A stretch of 64,000 bases of DNA from Rhodothermus marinus (GCF_009936275.1 NZ_AP019797.1:2091890-2155889), one strand, 5' to 3'; positions 41,163 to 49,166 are shown, counted from the stretch's first letter. Made by a program: numbers and translations. The notes: generated by a model not told the origin, from the sequence alone.

Positions 41163-41261
41163 ATGATGCTTTCGCCTGTGCACCGGTGTTGCTGTTGTTG
41201 TTGTGCCCGCCCGATCGGGGGGGGCAACAGGTGCGTGTGCACCGGCGAAAGCAGCACGTAA
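41163..41261 (+). CDS. Cysteine-rich leader peptide 2 (32 residues, six consecutive Cys)
   Basis: An ATG at 41163, preceded by AAGG, opens 32 codons and ends with TAA at 41259-41261. The peptide reads MMLSPVHR then six Cys in a row (codons 41187-41204), followed by ARPIGGGNRCVC and a short tail: eight Cys in total. It has no resemblance to a folded protein. The next gene is a cysteine synthase, and an intrinsic terminator lies in between, so it is best read as a leader peptide whose translation stalls when Cys-tRNA is low. The other frames of this stretch lack a start, a ribosome site or a stop before the terminator. Confidence 0.88.
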   Translation: MMLSPVHRCCCCCCARPIGGGNRCVCTGESST

Positions 41262-41327
41262 GACATAGCAGCGCCAACACGCCACGCACAGGTTGCCCCT
41301 CCGGAAGCTTCCGCGAGGGGTTTTTTA
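41199..41327 (+). promoter_or_regulatory. Cysteine-responsive transcription attenuator 2
   Basis: Segment 1, the end of the Cys codon run TGTTGTGCCCGCCC (41199-41212), pairs with segment 2, GGGGGGGGCAACA (41217-41229). Segment 2 can instead pair with segment 3: GGGGCAAC (41221-41228) is fully complementary to GTTGCCCC (41293-41300), extendable to 11 pairs with one G-T. Segment 3 contains the left arm of the terminator, whose right arm is segment 4, GAGGGG (41316-41321). A ribosome paused in the Cys run masks segment 1, so 2:3 forms and transcription continues into cysM. This is the classical trp/his-type design, folded by hand. Confidence 0.8.
41297..41327 (+). terminator. Intrinsic terminator of attenuator 2
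   Basis: CCCCTC (41297-41302) pairs with GAGGGG (41316-41321), extended inside by CGGAA/TTCCG, and is followed by six T (41322-41327). cysM starts 23 bases further on. Confidence 0.93.
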
Positions 41328-41349
41328 TTTCCCGAACCTGCGTCTGCTT

Positions 41350-42303
41350 ATGTTTGCCGAAACGCTACAGACTGCCACGAACACGCGCCCGCTCTCCGGC
41401 ACCGAGCTGATTCGCGCCATCGGCCATACGCCGCTGATTCGCCTCCGGCGGGTTGCGCGCCACCTGCCCGAGACGGTGGCCGTCTACGTCAAGGCCGAGC
41501 ACCTGAATCCCGGCGGCTCGGTAAAGGATCGGCCGGCGCTGCGCATGGTGCTCGAAGGCCTGCGGAGCGGGGCGCTACGCGAGGGGCGCGTGCTCATCGA
41601 CGCCACCAGCGGCAACACGGGCATTGCCTACGCCATGCTGGGGGCCGCGCTCGGTTTTCCGGTGACGCTGGCCATGCCGGCCAACGCCTCGCCCGAGCGC
41701 AAACGCATCCTGAAGGCCTACGGCGCGGAGTTGATCCTGACGGACCCCATGGAGGGCACCGACGGGGCCCAGCGCTACGCGCGCGAACTGGTGCAGCAGG
41801 AACCCGACCGCTACTTCTACCCCGACCAGTACAACAACGACGCCAACTGGCGCGCCCACTATGAAGGCACCGGCGTCGAGATTCTGGAGCAGACGGGCGG
41901 GCGTGTCACGCACTTCGTGGCCGGACTGGGCACAACGGGCACGTTCGTCGGCGTCAGCCGGCGGCTCAAAGCCCACAACCCGGCGATCCGCTGCTATGCC
42001 CTCCAGCCCGACTCCCCGCTGCACGGACTGGAAGGGCTCAAGCACCTGGAAACGGCCATCGTGCCGGGCATTTACGATCCCTCGCTGGTGGACGAGCACC
42101 TGACCTGCTCCACCGAAGAGGCCTTCGAGATGACGCGTCGGTTGGCCCGCGAAGAGGGACTGTTCGTCGGGCCGTCGTCCGGTGCCAACGTCGCGGCGGC
42201 GCTGCGCATCGCCGAACAACTGGACCGGGGCGTCGTGGTCACCGTCCTGTGCGACACCGGCGCCCGCTATCTGAGCGAACCGTTCTGGGAAGAAACGCCA
42301 TGA
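41350..42303 (+). CDS. cysM: Cysteine synthase (CysM-like, probable CysO-dependent)
   Basis: The 317-residue PLP enzyme has K59 in NPGGSVKDRPALRM, ATSGNTGIAYAMLGAALG, GLGTTGTFVGVSRRLK and VGPSSGANVAAAL. It makes cysteine from an O-activated serine and a sulfur donor. Its neighbours (a JAMM protease, a CysO-like carrier and a MoeZ-like activator) are those of the mycobacterial CysM route, in which the donor is a protein thiocarboxylate and the substrate is O-phosphoserine. I therefore suggest that route; sulfide and O-acetylserine remain possible. The ATG at 41350 follows the terminator; an upstream start would overlap it. Confidence 0.93.
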   Translation: MFAETLQTATNTRPLSGTELIRAIGHTPLIRLRRVARHLPETVAVYVKAEHLNPGGSVKDRPALRMVLEGLRSGALREGRVLIDATSGNTGIAYAMLGAALGFPVTLAMPANASPERKRILKAYGAELILTDPMEGTDGAQRYARELVQQEPDRYFYPDQYNNDANWRAHYEGTGVEILEQTGGRVTHFVAGLGTTGTFVGVSRRLKAHNPAIRCYALQPDSPLHGLEGLKHLETAIVPGIYDPSLVDEHLTCSTEEAFEMTRRLAREEGLFVGPSSGANVAAALRIAEQLDRGVVVTVLCDTGARYLSEPFWEETP

Positions 42304-42746
42304 AAATCAAAGCATCGCTGCTCGATCAGATCCGGAAACACGGCGAAGCCACCTATCCGGAAGAGTGCTGCGGGTTGCTGCTGGGCAAAAGCGGCCCGGA
42401 CGGCAACCACGTGCTGGCGCTTTATCCCGTGGAAAACCGCCATGCCGAGCAGCGCGAGCGACGCTACACGATCGCCCCGTCCGACTATCTGGCCGCCGAG
42501 CGGGCCGCCCGCCAGCAGGGGTTGGACGTGGTGGGTTTCTACCATTCCCACCCGGACCATCCCGCCCGCCCTTCGGCCACCGATCTGGCCGAAGCCACTT
42601 TCCCGGGTTATACCTACGTGATCGTCGCCGTGCATCAGGGCCGGGCCGGCGAGCTGACCGCCTGGCATCTGTCGCCCGACCGCACCCGCTTTGAATCCGA
42701 AGCTATCGAAATAGAACCCGAAACAACCTCCGTCGATCAAACCTGA
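42300..42746 (+). CDS. mec: JAMM/MPN-type metalloprotease (Mec-like)
   Basis: The 148-residue M67-family protein has the zinc motif H82-S-H84-x7-S92-x2-D95 (GFYHSHPDHPARPSATD) and the upstream catalytic glutamate in YPEECCGLLLG. In Mycobacterium the homologue Mec cleaves cysteine from the CysO-cysteine adduct; in other systems JAMM proteins trim extra residues from sulfur carriers. Both uses fit here, since the next gene encodes a carrier with two residues after its Gly-Gly. The ATG overlaps the cysM stop. Confidence 0.9.
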   Translation: MKIKASLLDQIRKHGEATYPEECCGLLLGKSGPDGNHVLALYPVENRHAEQRERRYTIAPSDYLAAERAARQQGLDVVGFYHSHPDHPARPSATDLAEATFPGYTYVIVAVHQGRAGELTAWHLSPDRTRFESEAIEIEPETTSVDQT

Positions 42747-42755
42747 GTAAGCAGC

Positions 42756-43052
42756 ATGAGCACGACGACCGCAACCGTGACGATCCGGATCCCCACGCCG
42801 CTCCGAGGTTTTACCAACAATCAGGAAACCGTCGAGGTGAGCGGCGCCACGGTAGGCGAAGCGTTGCAGCAACTGGTGGAACAGTTTCCCCGGCTGAAGC
42901 CGCATCTGTTCAACGAAGAAGGGCGTCTGCGCTCGTTCGTGAACATCTACCTGGGCGACGAAGACATTCGCTACCTGCAGCGCGAGGCAACGCCCCTGAA
43001 GCCGGGCGCCGAGCTTTCCATCGTGCCATCGGTTGCCGGTGGACGTCTTTAA
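42756..43052 (+). CDS. cysO: CysO/MoaD/ThiS-type sulfur carrier protein with C-terminal extension
   Basis: The 98-residue ubiquitin-like protein begins with TVTIRIPTPLRGFTNNQETV, contains SFVNIYLGDEDIRYL and ends VPSVAGGRL. The region resembles mycobacterial CysO, which ends in Ala-Gly-Gly; here Arg-Leu follows the Gly-Gly. The carboxylate of the final Gly must be free to be adenylated and thiolated, so the last two residues are expected to be removed first, most likely by the adjacent JAMM protease. It starts 9 bases after that gene. Confidence 0.93.
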   Translation: MSTTTATVTIRIPTPLRGFTNNQETVEVSGATVGEALQQLVEQFPRLKPHLFNEEGRLRSFVNIYLGDEDIRYLQREATPLKPGAELSIVPSVAGGRL

Positions 43053-43071
43053 ACCATCAGCGAAACCAGCC

Positions 43072-44259
43072 ATGCCTGTAACCACAGCCGACATTACGCT
43101 GACACCGGAAGAACTCCGGCGCTACAACCGCCACCTGATCCTGCCCGAAGTCGGCCTGGAAGGTCAGAAGAAGCTGAAGGCGGCCTCGGTGCTGCTGGTC
43201 GGTGCCGGCGGCCTGGGCTCGCCGCTGGCGCTCTACCTGGCGGCTGCCGGTGTGGGCCGCCTGGGCCTTGTCGACTTCGACGTGGTCGACGAGACGAACC
43301 TGCAGCGCCAGGTGCTGCACGGCACGAAAGACGTCGGCCGCCCCAAGCTGGAGTCGGCGCGTGATCGCATCCTCGACATCAATCCCCACGTGCAGGTAGA
43401 CCTCTACGAAACGCGCCTGACCAGCGAGAACGCGCTCGACATCATCAAAGAATACGATCTGGTGGCCGACGGGACCGACAACTTCCCGACGCGCTACCTG
43501 GTCAACGATGCCTGCGTCCTGGCCGGCAAGCCCAACGTCTACGCTTCGATCTTCCGGTTCGAGGGTCAGGTGTCGGTCTTCGGCACGCCCGACGGGCCGT
43601 GCTACCGGTGCCTCTACCCGGAGCCACCGCCGCCCGGACTGGTTCCCTCCTGCGCCGAAGGTGGCGTGCTGGGCGTGCTGCCGGGTCTGGTGGGCACCAT
43701 CCAGGCCACCGAGGTCATCAAGATGATTCTCGGGATCGGGACGCCGCTCATCGGCCGGCTGCTGCTGGTCGACGCGCTGCACATGCAGTTCCGCACGCTC
43801 AAGGTGCGGAAGAACCCCGAGTGCCCGATCTGCGGCGAGCATCGCACGATCCATGAACTGATCGACTACGAACAGTTCTGCGGCCTGCCCTCACGCAACG
43901 GCGAGGCGGCCGCGCAGCAGACGGCCGAAAGCGAGGTGCCCGAAATCACGGTGCATGAGCTGAAGGCCCGCCTGGAGCGCGGCGACCGGCCGGTCATCCT
44001 GGACGTGCGCAAGCCGCACGAGGTGCAGATTGCCAGCATCGAGCATGACCTGCTGATTCCGGTCGACGAGCTGCCCGAGCGGCTTTCGGAACTGGAGCCC
44101 TACCGCGACCGCGAAATCGTCGTGTACTGCCGCTCGGGGGCGCGCTCGGCACGGGCCACGAAGCTGCTACGCGAGGCGGGCTTCCGCGACGTCAAAAACC
44201 TGAAGGGCGGCATCCTGGCCTGGAGTCAGGAGATCGATCCCAGCATCCCCCAGTACTGA
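43072..44259 (+). CDS. moeZ: MoeZ-like adenylyltransferase-rhodanese fusion (sulfur carrier activation)
   Basis: The 395-residue fusion has an E1-like domain: ATP-binding GAGGLGSPLALYLAAAG near residue 45, DGTDNFPTRYLVND, zinc pairs C177/C180 and C251/C254, and C194 in VPSCAEGG. It also has a C-terminal rhodanese domain with active-site C353 in VYCRSGARSARA. It adenylates the C-terminal glycine of a carrier protein and then moves sulfur onto it as a thiocarboxylate. It ends the cysM-mec-cysO-moeZ operon; it may also serve molybdopterin or thiamine carriers. Confidence 0.94.
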   Translation: MPVTTADITLTPEELRRYNRHLILPEVGLEGQKKLKAASVLLVGAGGLGSPLALYLAAAGVGRLGLVDFDVVDETNLQRQVLHGTKDVGRPKLESARDRILDINPHVQVDLYETRLTSENALDIIKEYDLVADGTDNFPTRYLVNDACVLAGKPNVYASIFRFEGQVSVFGTPDGPCYRCLYPEPPPPGLVPSCAEGGVLGVLPGLVGTIQATEVIKMILGIGTPLIGRLLLVDALHMQFRTLKVRKNPECPICGEHRTIHELIDYEQFCGLPSRNGEAAAQQTAESEVPEITVHELKARLERGDRPVILDVRKPHEVQIASIEHDLLIPVDELPERLSELEPYRDREIVVYCRSGARSARATKLLREAGFRDVKNLKGGILAWSQEIDPSIPQY

Positions 44260-44278
44260 GCGCAATCCCTCCGACAGG

Positions 44279-44308
44279 AAGCCCGGTCGCTCAGGCGGCC
44301 GGGCTTTT
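44279..44308 (+). terminator. Intrinsic terminator of the cysM operon
   Basis: AAGCCCGG (44279-44286) pairs with CCGGGCTT (44299-44306), followed by TTTT. It overlaps the 3' end of the convergent DCC-family gene. Confidence 0.85.
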
Positions 44309-44764
44309 CTGTTCAGCTTCCGATGACACGTTCAGCGGCGATTCCAGAAAGCGGGCCAGCAGGTCCGGCGTGGGCACGCGGCACTGCTCCCGGCGCCCGA
44401 ACCAGCGGTAGCGATGCCGGGCAATCCAGCGATACACTGCGTCGCGCAACGGTCGGGGCACCACGATCAGCCCATAGAGCAACGGCCAGAGGCCCTGCAA
44501 CCGCCGCAAAATGCGAAGCGCCGCCGTCGAATCCCGATAGAGCCGGCCGTTTTCGATGAGCACGATGCTGTCCATATAGTCCGGCCGGAGACCGAAGCGT
44601 TCCAGGTAGGGCCGCGCCGCCTCGGACTGAAGCGCCCCGAACTTGAAGTAACCGGCCGGGTCCCGGTCGATCACGAAGTTGACGAACCCGTTGCAGAGGT
44701 TGCACACCCCGTCGAACAGCACGATGCCGTGCTGTGCTTCGAGGTCGGATCGCTGCGTCGTCAT
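44291..44764 (-). CDS. DCC-family thiol-disulfide oxidoreductase-like protein (DUF393)
   Basis: The 157-residue protein has the DUF393 hallmark GIVLFDGVCNLCNGFVNFVIDRD, with the D and the CxxC redox pair, then KFGALQSEAARPYLERFGL and DSIVLIENGRLYRDSTAALRIL. The C-terminus has a YRWIARHRYRWFGRREQC segment. It probably reduces or oxidises thiols in the cytoplasm; no specific partner is known. Its ATG overlaps the stop of the patatin gene. Confidence 0.9.
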   Translation of the reverse strand: MTTQRSDLEAQHGIVLFDGVCNLCNGFVNFVIDRDPAGYFKFGALQSEAARPYLERFGLRPDYMDSIVLIENGRLYRDSTAALRILRRLQGLWPLLYGLIVVPRPLRDAVYRWIARHRYRWFGRREQCRVPTPDLLARFLESPLNVSSEAEQKSPAA

Positions 44765-45714
44765 GACGTTTCCGTCGTCGCGGTTGCTTTCGTCAACCTG
44801 CGGGCCATGGCTTTGAGCGCGTCGGCCTGTGCCTCGGCGGCTGCCACGCCCCGCTGGAAGATTTCTTCTTTCTCTTCCCAGAGGCTCAGCATGCCCACGT
44901 GCGACACGTCCGGCGTGATCAGCACATCCGGCCGACAGGCCTGCAGCCGGTAGCCCTCCAGCTGCGTGACGACAATTTCCATGGCGCGACCGAGCACGTC
45001 GAAGCCGTTGGGCTGCCGCTCGCTGCCGTTGCGCCGGAACGTGCGCGAAAGGCGCTCGCTCCACATGCCCAGGCTGATCCGTCGCCCTTCGGCGTCGTCT
45101 TCTCCGTTGCGGCGGCGCTTGACCGGCGAGGGCTCCAGCGCCGTGCTCTCCCGATGCAGCCGGACGGCAATCGTGTAACGGGCGCCATGGTGCACGAGGG
45201 GGCTGACCGGCACATTGTTGCAGAGACCGCCGTCGACCAGCAGCCGCCCGTTGATCTCCACCGGCGCAAAGATCCCCGGAATGGCCGAAGAGGCCAGGAT
45301 CGCATCCACCACCGGTCCCCGACTGAAGATCACCTCCTTGCCACTTTCCAGGTCGGTCGCCACCACGTAGAAAGGCACCGGAAGGTCTTCGAAACGACAG
45401 TCCTGCAGGTGATAGCGGAGGTATTCCCGGAGTGGTTCGTTGGAAATCAGGCCCTGTCCATCGAATCGAATCGAAAAAAGTGCCCGTGTGCGCTGCTCCC
45501 GCATGAGCTGCTTCATCTGCTCCACCGAATAACCGAAAGCGTAGAAAGCGCCGATCAGCGCACCTGCGCTGCATCCGGCCACCACGCCCGGCCGCAATCC
45601 GTACCGCTCCAGCACGGAGAGCACGCCGATATGGGCCCAGCCCCGCATGCCGCCACCGCCTAGGGCCAGTCCCAGCTCCGGCTGTACCGCTCGTACTCGT
45701 TCTACTGCCTTCAT
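44761..45714 (-). CDS. Patatin-like phospholipase
   Basis: From the ATG at 45714 the product is 317 residues. It has the patatin oxyanion motif LALGGGGMRGWAHIGVLSVL, the nucleophile elbow GCSAGALIGAF (serine in GxSxG) and the catalytic Asp in LLVDGGLCNNVPVSPL. These make the Ser-Asp dyad of an acyl hydrolase. It resembles bacterial RssA/YlbK-type cytoplasmic proteins. There is no signal peptide. The gene is divergent from the alpha-glucosidase gene, with about 130 bases between start codons. Confidence 0.92.
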   Translation of the reverse strand: MKAVERVRAVQPELGLALGGGGMRGWAHIGVLSVLERYGLRPGVVAGCSAGALIGAFYAFGYSVEQMKQLMREQRTRALFSIRFDGQGLISNEPLREYLRYHLQDCRFEDLPVPFYVVATDLESGKEVIFSRGPVVDAILASSAIPGIFAPVEINGRLLVDGGLCNNVPVSPLVHHGARYTIAVRLHRESTALEPSPVKRRRNGEDDAEGRRISLGMWSERLSRTFRRNGSERQPNGFDVLGRAMEIVVTQLEGYRLQACRPDVLITPDVSHVGMLSLWEEKEEIFQRGVAAAEAQADALKAMARRLTKATATTETS

Positions 45715-45847
45715 CTTGGCCAACCGACTCGTGTTTGTCTGCGGACGTGTACCGCCAGGGACGGACAAAGATTCATGGCTCCTTGCCAGCAACTTTCGTA
45801 TCTTGGGAGCCGGCATTCTTCAGAACCTGCTGCTCACTGCTTTGCCC

Positions 45848-48187
45848 ATGGAGTCGCTCGGAGCGCTTACAGCCAGTCAGCCCATCGCCGGTGGCCTGGA
45901 ACTGCAGGCCGGCCCGGCTCGCCTGCGCATCCAGGCGCTCGCGGACGGCATCTTCCGGGTGTGGGTGCATCCGGACGGACGACCTTTCCCGATGCATCCG
46001 TTTTCCTATGCGGTGCGGCCGGAGTGCTTTGCAGCCGCCCCGCCTTCGGTGACGCTTCACCGCGGGGAAGACCGCCTGGTGCTGAGCCAGGGCGCCTGGC
46101 GGGTGGTCGTGCAGCGTGATCCGGTGCGGCTCCACTTCGAAGGTTCATCGGGCACGCCGCTGGTGGCCGACAGCTTCGGACCGGTGTGGGAAGCCGACCG
46201 CATTGCCGTCTGGAAACGTCGCGCCGAAGGCGAACGCTTCTTCGGACTGGGCGAAAAGACCGGACGGCTCGAACGCACCGGCCGCGCCTACGAAAACTGG
46301 AACACGGACGACTCGGGCTACGATACGCGGGACGATCCCCTCTACAAAACGATTCCTTGCTATCTGGCACTGTGCCCGGGGGGCGATCAGCGCTTTGAAG
46401 CATACGGGATTTTCTTCGACAACACGTTTCGCTCCTGGTTCGACTTCGGCGGGCGGGCTCCGGAGCACGTGAGCTTCGGCGCCGACGGCGGCGAGCTGGT
46501 TTACTACTTCCTGGCCGGCCCCACCCCGGCCGACGTGCTGGCCCGTTACACGTGGCTGACCGGTCGCTTCGCGCTGCCGCCCCGCTGGGCACTGGGCTAT
46601 CACCAGAGCCGCTGGAGCTACTACCCGGAGGCCGTCGTGCGGGCACTGGTGGCCGAGTTCCGGGCGCGCCGTCTGCCGCTCGACGTGGTCCACCTCGACA
46701 TTCACTACATGGACGGCTACCGGATCTTCACCTGGGATCCGGAACGCTTCCCCGACCCGAAGCGACTGGCGGAAGACCTGCGACGGGAAGGCGTGCGGCT
46801 GGTGACGATCGTCGATCCCGGTGTCAAGGTGGATCCAGGCTACCGGCTGCACGACGAGGGGCTGGCCGAGGACGTGTTCGTGCGCTACCCGGACGGCCGG
46901 CTGTACGCCGGGGAGGTCTGGCCGGGACGCTGTTACTTTCCGGACTTCACCGATCCGAAGGCGCGGGACTGGTTCGGGCGCTACGTAGGCGAATTCCTTC
47001 AGACGGGCGTGGCCGGCTTCTGGTGCGATATGAACGAGCCCTCCGTGTTCGGCGGCGGCACCATGCCCGATCTGGTCGTGCACCGGCTTGAAGGCCGGGG
47101 CGGCACGCACCGGGAAGCCCACAACGTCTACGGTCTGCTCATGGCCCGCGCGGTCTGGGAGGCCTGCCGGCGGCACGCGCCAGACCGGCGCCCCTTCGTG
47201 ATCACCCGGGCGGCCTATGCCGGCGTGCAGCGTTACGCCTGCGTCTGGACCGGCGACAACGTGGCAGACTGGTCGCACCTGCGCCAGGCGCTCACCATGA
47301 TGCTCTCGCTGGGGCTCAGCGGCGAACCCTTCTCCGGAAGCGACATCGGCGGCTTCATCGGCACACCTACGCCCGAGCTGTATGCCCGCTGGATCCAGCT
47401 CGGCGCCTGCTCACCGCTGTTTCGTACGCACACGGCCCACGGCACCCCGGCTCAGGAGCCCTGGAGTTTCGGCGAAGAGGTCGAAGCCATCGCCCACAGG
47501 TACCTGACGTGGCGCTACCGTCTCCTCCCCTACCTCTATACCTGCTTTGACGAACATCGGCACACCGGCCTTCCCGTGCTGCGCCCGCTCTGGCTGCACT
47601 ACTTCGACGATCCGCGCACGCACGACATCGAAGACACCTTCCTGCTGGGACCGCACCTGCTGGTGGCGCCCGTGCTGGAGCAGGGCGCCCGGAGCCGGCG
47701 CCTCTACCTGCCGGCCGGACGCTGGTACGACTTCTGGAGCGATCGCTGCTACGAAGGCCCCGCCGACGTGCTGGTAGAAGCACCGCTGGACGTACTGCCC
47801 GTCTTTGTTCGGGCCGGTGCCGTCCTGCCCCTGGGTCCTGCGCTGCAGCACACCGACGAGCCCTGCGACACGCTGGAACTCCACGTCTACCCCGGCACGG
47901 GCGGCGGCACCCTCTACGAAGACGACGGGCATTCGTGGGCGTACGAATCCGGCGCGTTTCGGCGCACCACGTTCACACTCGCGGCCAGCACCACGACGCT
48001 TTCCCTGAAAGCCGACGCGGAAGGCGCCTACCGTTCCCCCTTGAAACACCTGACGCTCTACTGGCACGACTGCGACGGACCGGAAAAACTGGAAGTGGAC
48101 GGCCGCGTCGTGGACGTCCGTTATGAGACCGCCCGGCGCCTGCTACAGGCCGAACTCCCCGTACATTTTGCGCACGTGCGCACCTGA
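45848..48187 (+). CDS. Glycoside hydrolase family 31 alpha-glucosidase
   Basis: The 779-residue enzyme has an N-terminal beta-sandwich, a TIM barrel with nucleophile D394 in FWCDMNEPSVFGG, acid/base D470 in CVWTGDNVADW, and C-terminal beta domains. Other GH31 hallmarks are GYHQSRWSYY and SGSDIGGF (FSGSDIGGFIG). No signal peptide is seen, so it is likely cytoplasmic and acts on maltose-type oligosaccharides or alpha-xylosides. The ATG at 45848 is chosen since upstream in-frame sequence overlaps the divergent gene's promoter. Confidence 0.93.
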   Translation: MESLGALTASQPIAGGLELQAGPARLRIQALADGIFRVWVHPDGRPFPMHPFSYAVRPECFAAAPPSVTLHRGEDRLVLSQGAWRVVVQRDPVRLHFEGSSGTPLVADSFGPVWEADRIAVWKRRAEGERFFGLGEKTGRLERTGRAYENWNTDDSGYDTRDDPLYKTIPCYLALCPGGDQRFEAYGIFFDNTFRSWFDFGGRAPEHVSFGADGGELVYYFLAGPTPADVLARYTWLTGRFALPPRWALGYHQSRWSYYPEAVVRALVAEFRARRLPLDVVHLDIHYMDGYRIFTWDPERFPDPKRLAEDLRREGVRLVTIVDPGVKVDPGYRLHDEGLAEDVFVRYPDGRLYAGEVWPGRCYFPDFTDPKARDWFGRYVGEFLQTGVAGFWCDMNEPSVFGGGTMPDLVVHRLEGRGGTHREAHNVYGLLMARAVWEACRRHAPDRRPFVITRAAYAGVQRYACVWTGDNVADWSHLRQALTMMLSLGLSGEPFSGSDIGGFIGTPTPELYARWIQLGACSPLFRTHTAHGTPAQEPWSFGEEVEAIAHRYLTWRYRLLPYLYTCFDEHRHTGLPVLRPLWLHYFDDPRTHDIEDTFLLGPHLLVAPVLEQGARSRRLYLPAGRWYDFWSDRCYEGPADVLVEAPLDVLPVFVRAGAVLPLGPALQHTDEPCDTLELHVYPGTGGGTLYEDDGHSWAYESGAFRRTTFTLAASTTTLSLKADAEGAYRSPLKHLTLYWHDCDGPEKLEVDGRVVDVRYETARRLLQAELPVHFAHVRT

Positions 48188-48292
48188 ACGGCCGACCTTG
48201 CTGCCGTTTTTGTGCCCGCCCCGTTTTGCGCGCGCCGCTTTGCTCAGCCGCACCGAAGCCTCCCGTAAATTCCAATCGTTTAAACATCTATC

Positions 48293-48350
48293 TTGAATAT
48301 CCGTTATGATTTTCGTAAATTGTAACCGTCCGGTATTCATGTGATACCGG
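48293..48350 (+). promoter_or_regulatory. Promoter and 5' hairpin upstream of the glycogen-synthase-like gene
   Basis: TTGAAT (48293-48298) and TAAATT (48316-48321) are 17 bases apart. The start site would be near 48328, and a perfect hairpin CCGGTAT-TCATGTG-ATACCGG (48330-48350) would sit at the very 5' end of the mRNA, where it could stabilise the transcript. Confidence 0.6.
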
Positions 48351-48389
48351 AGCGGACATTTTCCTCATCAATCCTACCGGGAAGCGGAC

Positions 48390-49166
48390 ATGGCTCAGCC
48401 AATGCGCATTCTGTTCGTCTCAAGCGAAATCGTCCCCTATGCTCAGGTTACGGCGGTAGCCGAGCTGGCCCGCCTGCTGCCGGAGCGGTTGCAGGAGGCC
48501 GGGCTCGTGGAGCCGCGGATCATGATGCCTCGCTACGGCATCGTCAGTGAGCGCCGGAACCGCTTGCACGAAGTCATTCGGCTGTCGGGCACGCACGTGC
48601 CCATTGGCAAAGACCGGGAGACGCTGAAGGTCAAGGTGGCCTCGATTCCCGGCATCCGGCTGCAGGTCTACTTCATGGACAACACGCGCTTTTTCAAGCG
48701 CAAAGGCGTCTACGCCGACAAGGAAGGGACGGAGTTTCCGGACAACGTGTCCCGGGCGTTGTTCTTTGGCCGGGCCGTGCTGGAGACCGTCCGGAAGCTG
48801 GGCTGGGCGCCGGACATCGTGCACGCCTTTGGAAGCCTGGCGGGACTGGTGCCCCTGCTGCTGAGCACCGAGTACGCGGAAGATCCGCTGTTCGAACGGG
48901 CACGCCGCATCTACACGCCGGACGGCCTCACGCTGAAGGCGCGCCTGACCGAAGCCGTGCTGGCAAAGCTGAAGTTGCCCCAAGACGAGCGCCTGCTCGA
49001 TCGTTCGCTGGACGAGGCAGGCCGCGCGCTGGCCGAGGTGGTCGCCTATCCGGCCGCGCTCCAGCCCGCCGAGAGCGACGCGGTGCAGTTTGCGGCCGAG
49101 CCCGACGCCGTGGTCGAGCAGGCGACCGCGCTTTATGAACAGTTGCTCAGCAGCGTGCCGGCCTGA
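48390..49166 (+). CDS. Glycogen/starch synthase N-terminal domain-like protein (short form)
   Basis: The 258-residue protein starts MRILFVSSEIVPYAQVTAVAELARLLPERLQ, as in the N-terminal Rossmann half of GT5 glycogen synthases, and has WAPDIVHAFGSLAGLVPLLL. It lacks the whole C-terminal half that binds ADP-glucose, which needs about 470 residues. A short version of this type is found across Bacteroidota directly before a DUF4270 lipoprotein gene, as here. It is therefore unlikely to be a working synthase on its own; function is unknown. Confidence 0.8.
   Translation: MAQPMRILFVSSEIVPYAQVTAVAELARLLPERLQEAGLVEPRIMMPRYGIVSERRNRLHEVIRLSGTHVPIGKDRETLKVKVASIPGIRLQVYFMDNTRFFKRKGVYADKEGTEFPDNVSRALFFGRAVLETVRKLGWAPDIVHAFGSLAGLVPLLLSTEYAEDPLFERARRIYTPDGLTLKARLTEAVLAKLKLPQDERLLDRSLDEAGRALAEVVAYPAALQPAESDAVQFAAEPDAVVEQATALYEQLLSSVPA

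Noticed and set aside
41186-41410. Alternative frame through the Cys run giving consecutive leucines (possible Leu leader)
   Set aside because: That frame lacks an ATG and a ribosome site and has no stop before the terminator, and the downstream genes are for cysteine, not leucine.
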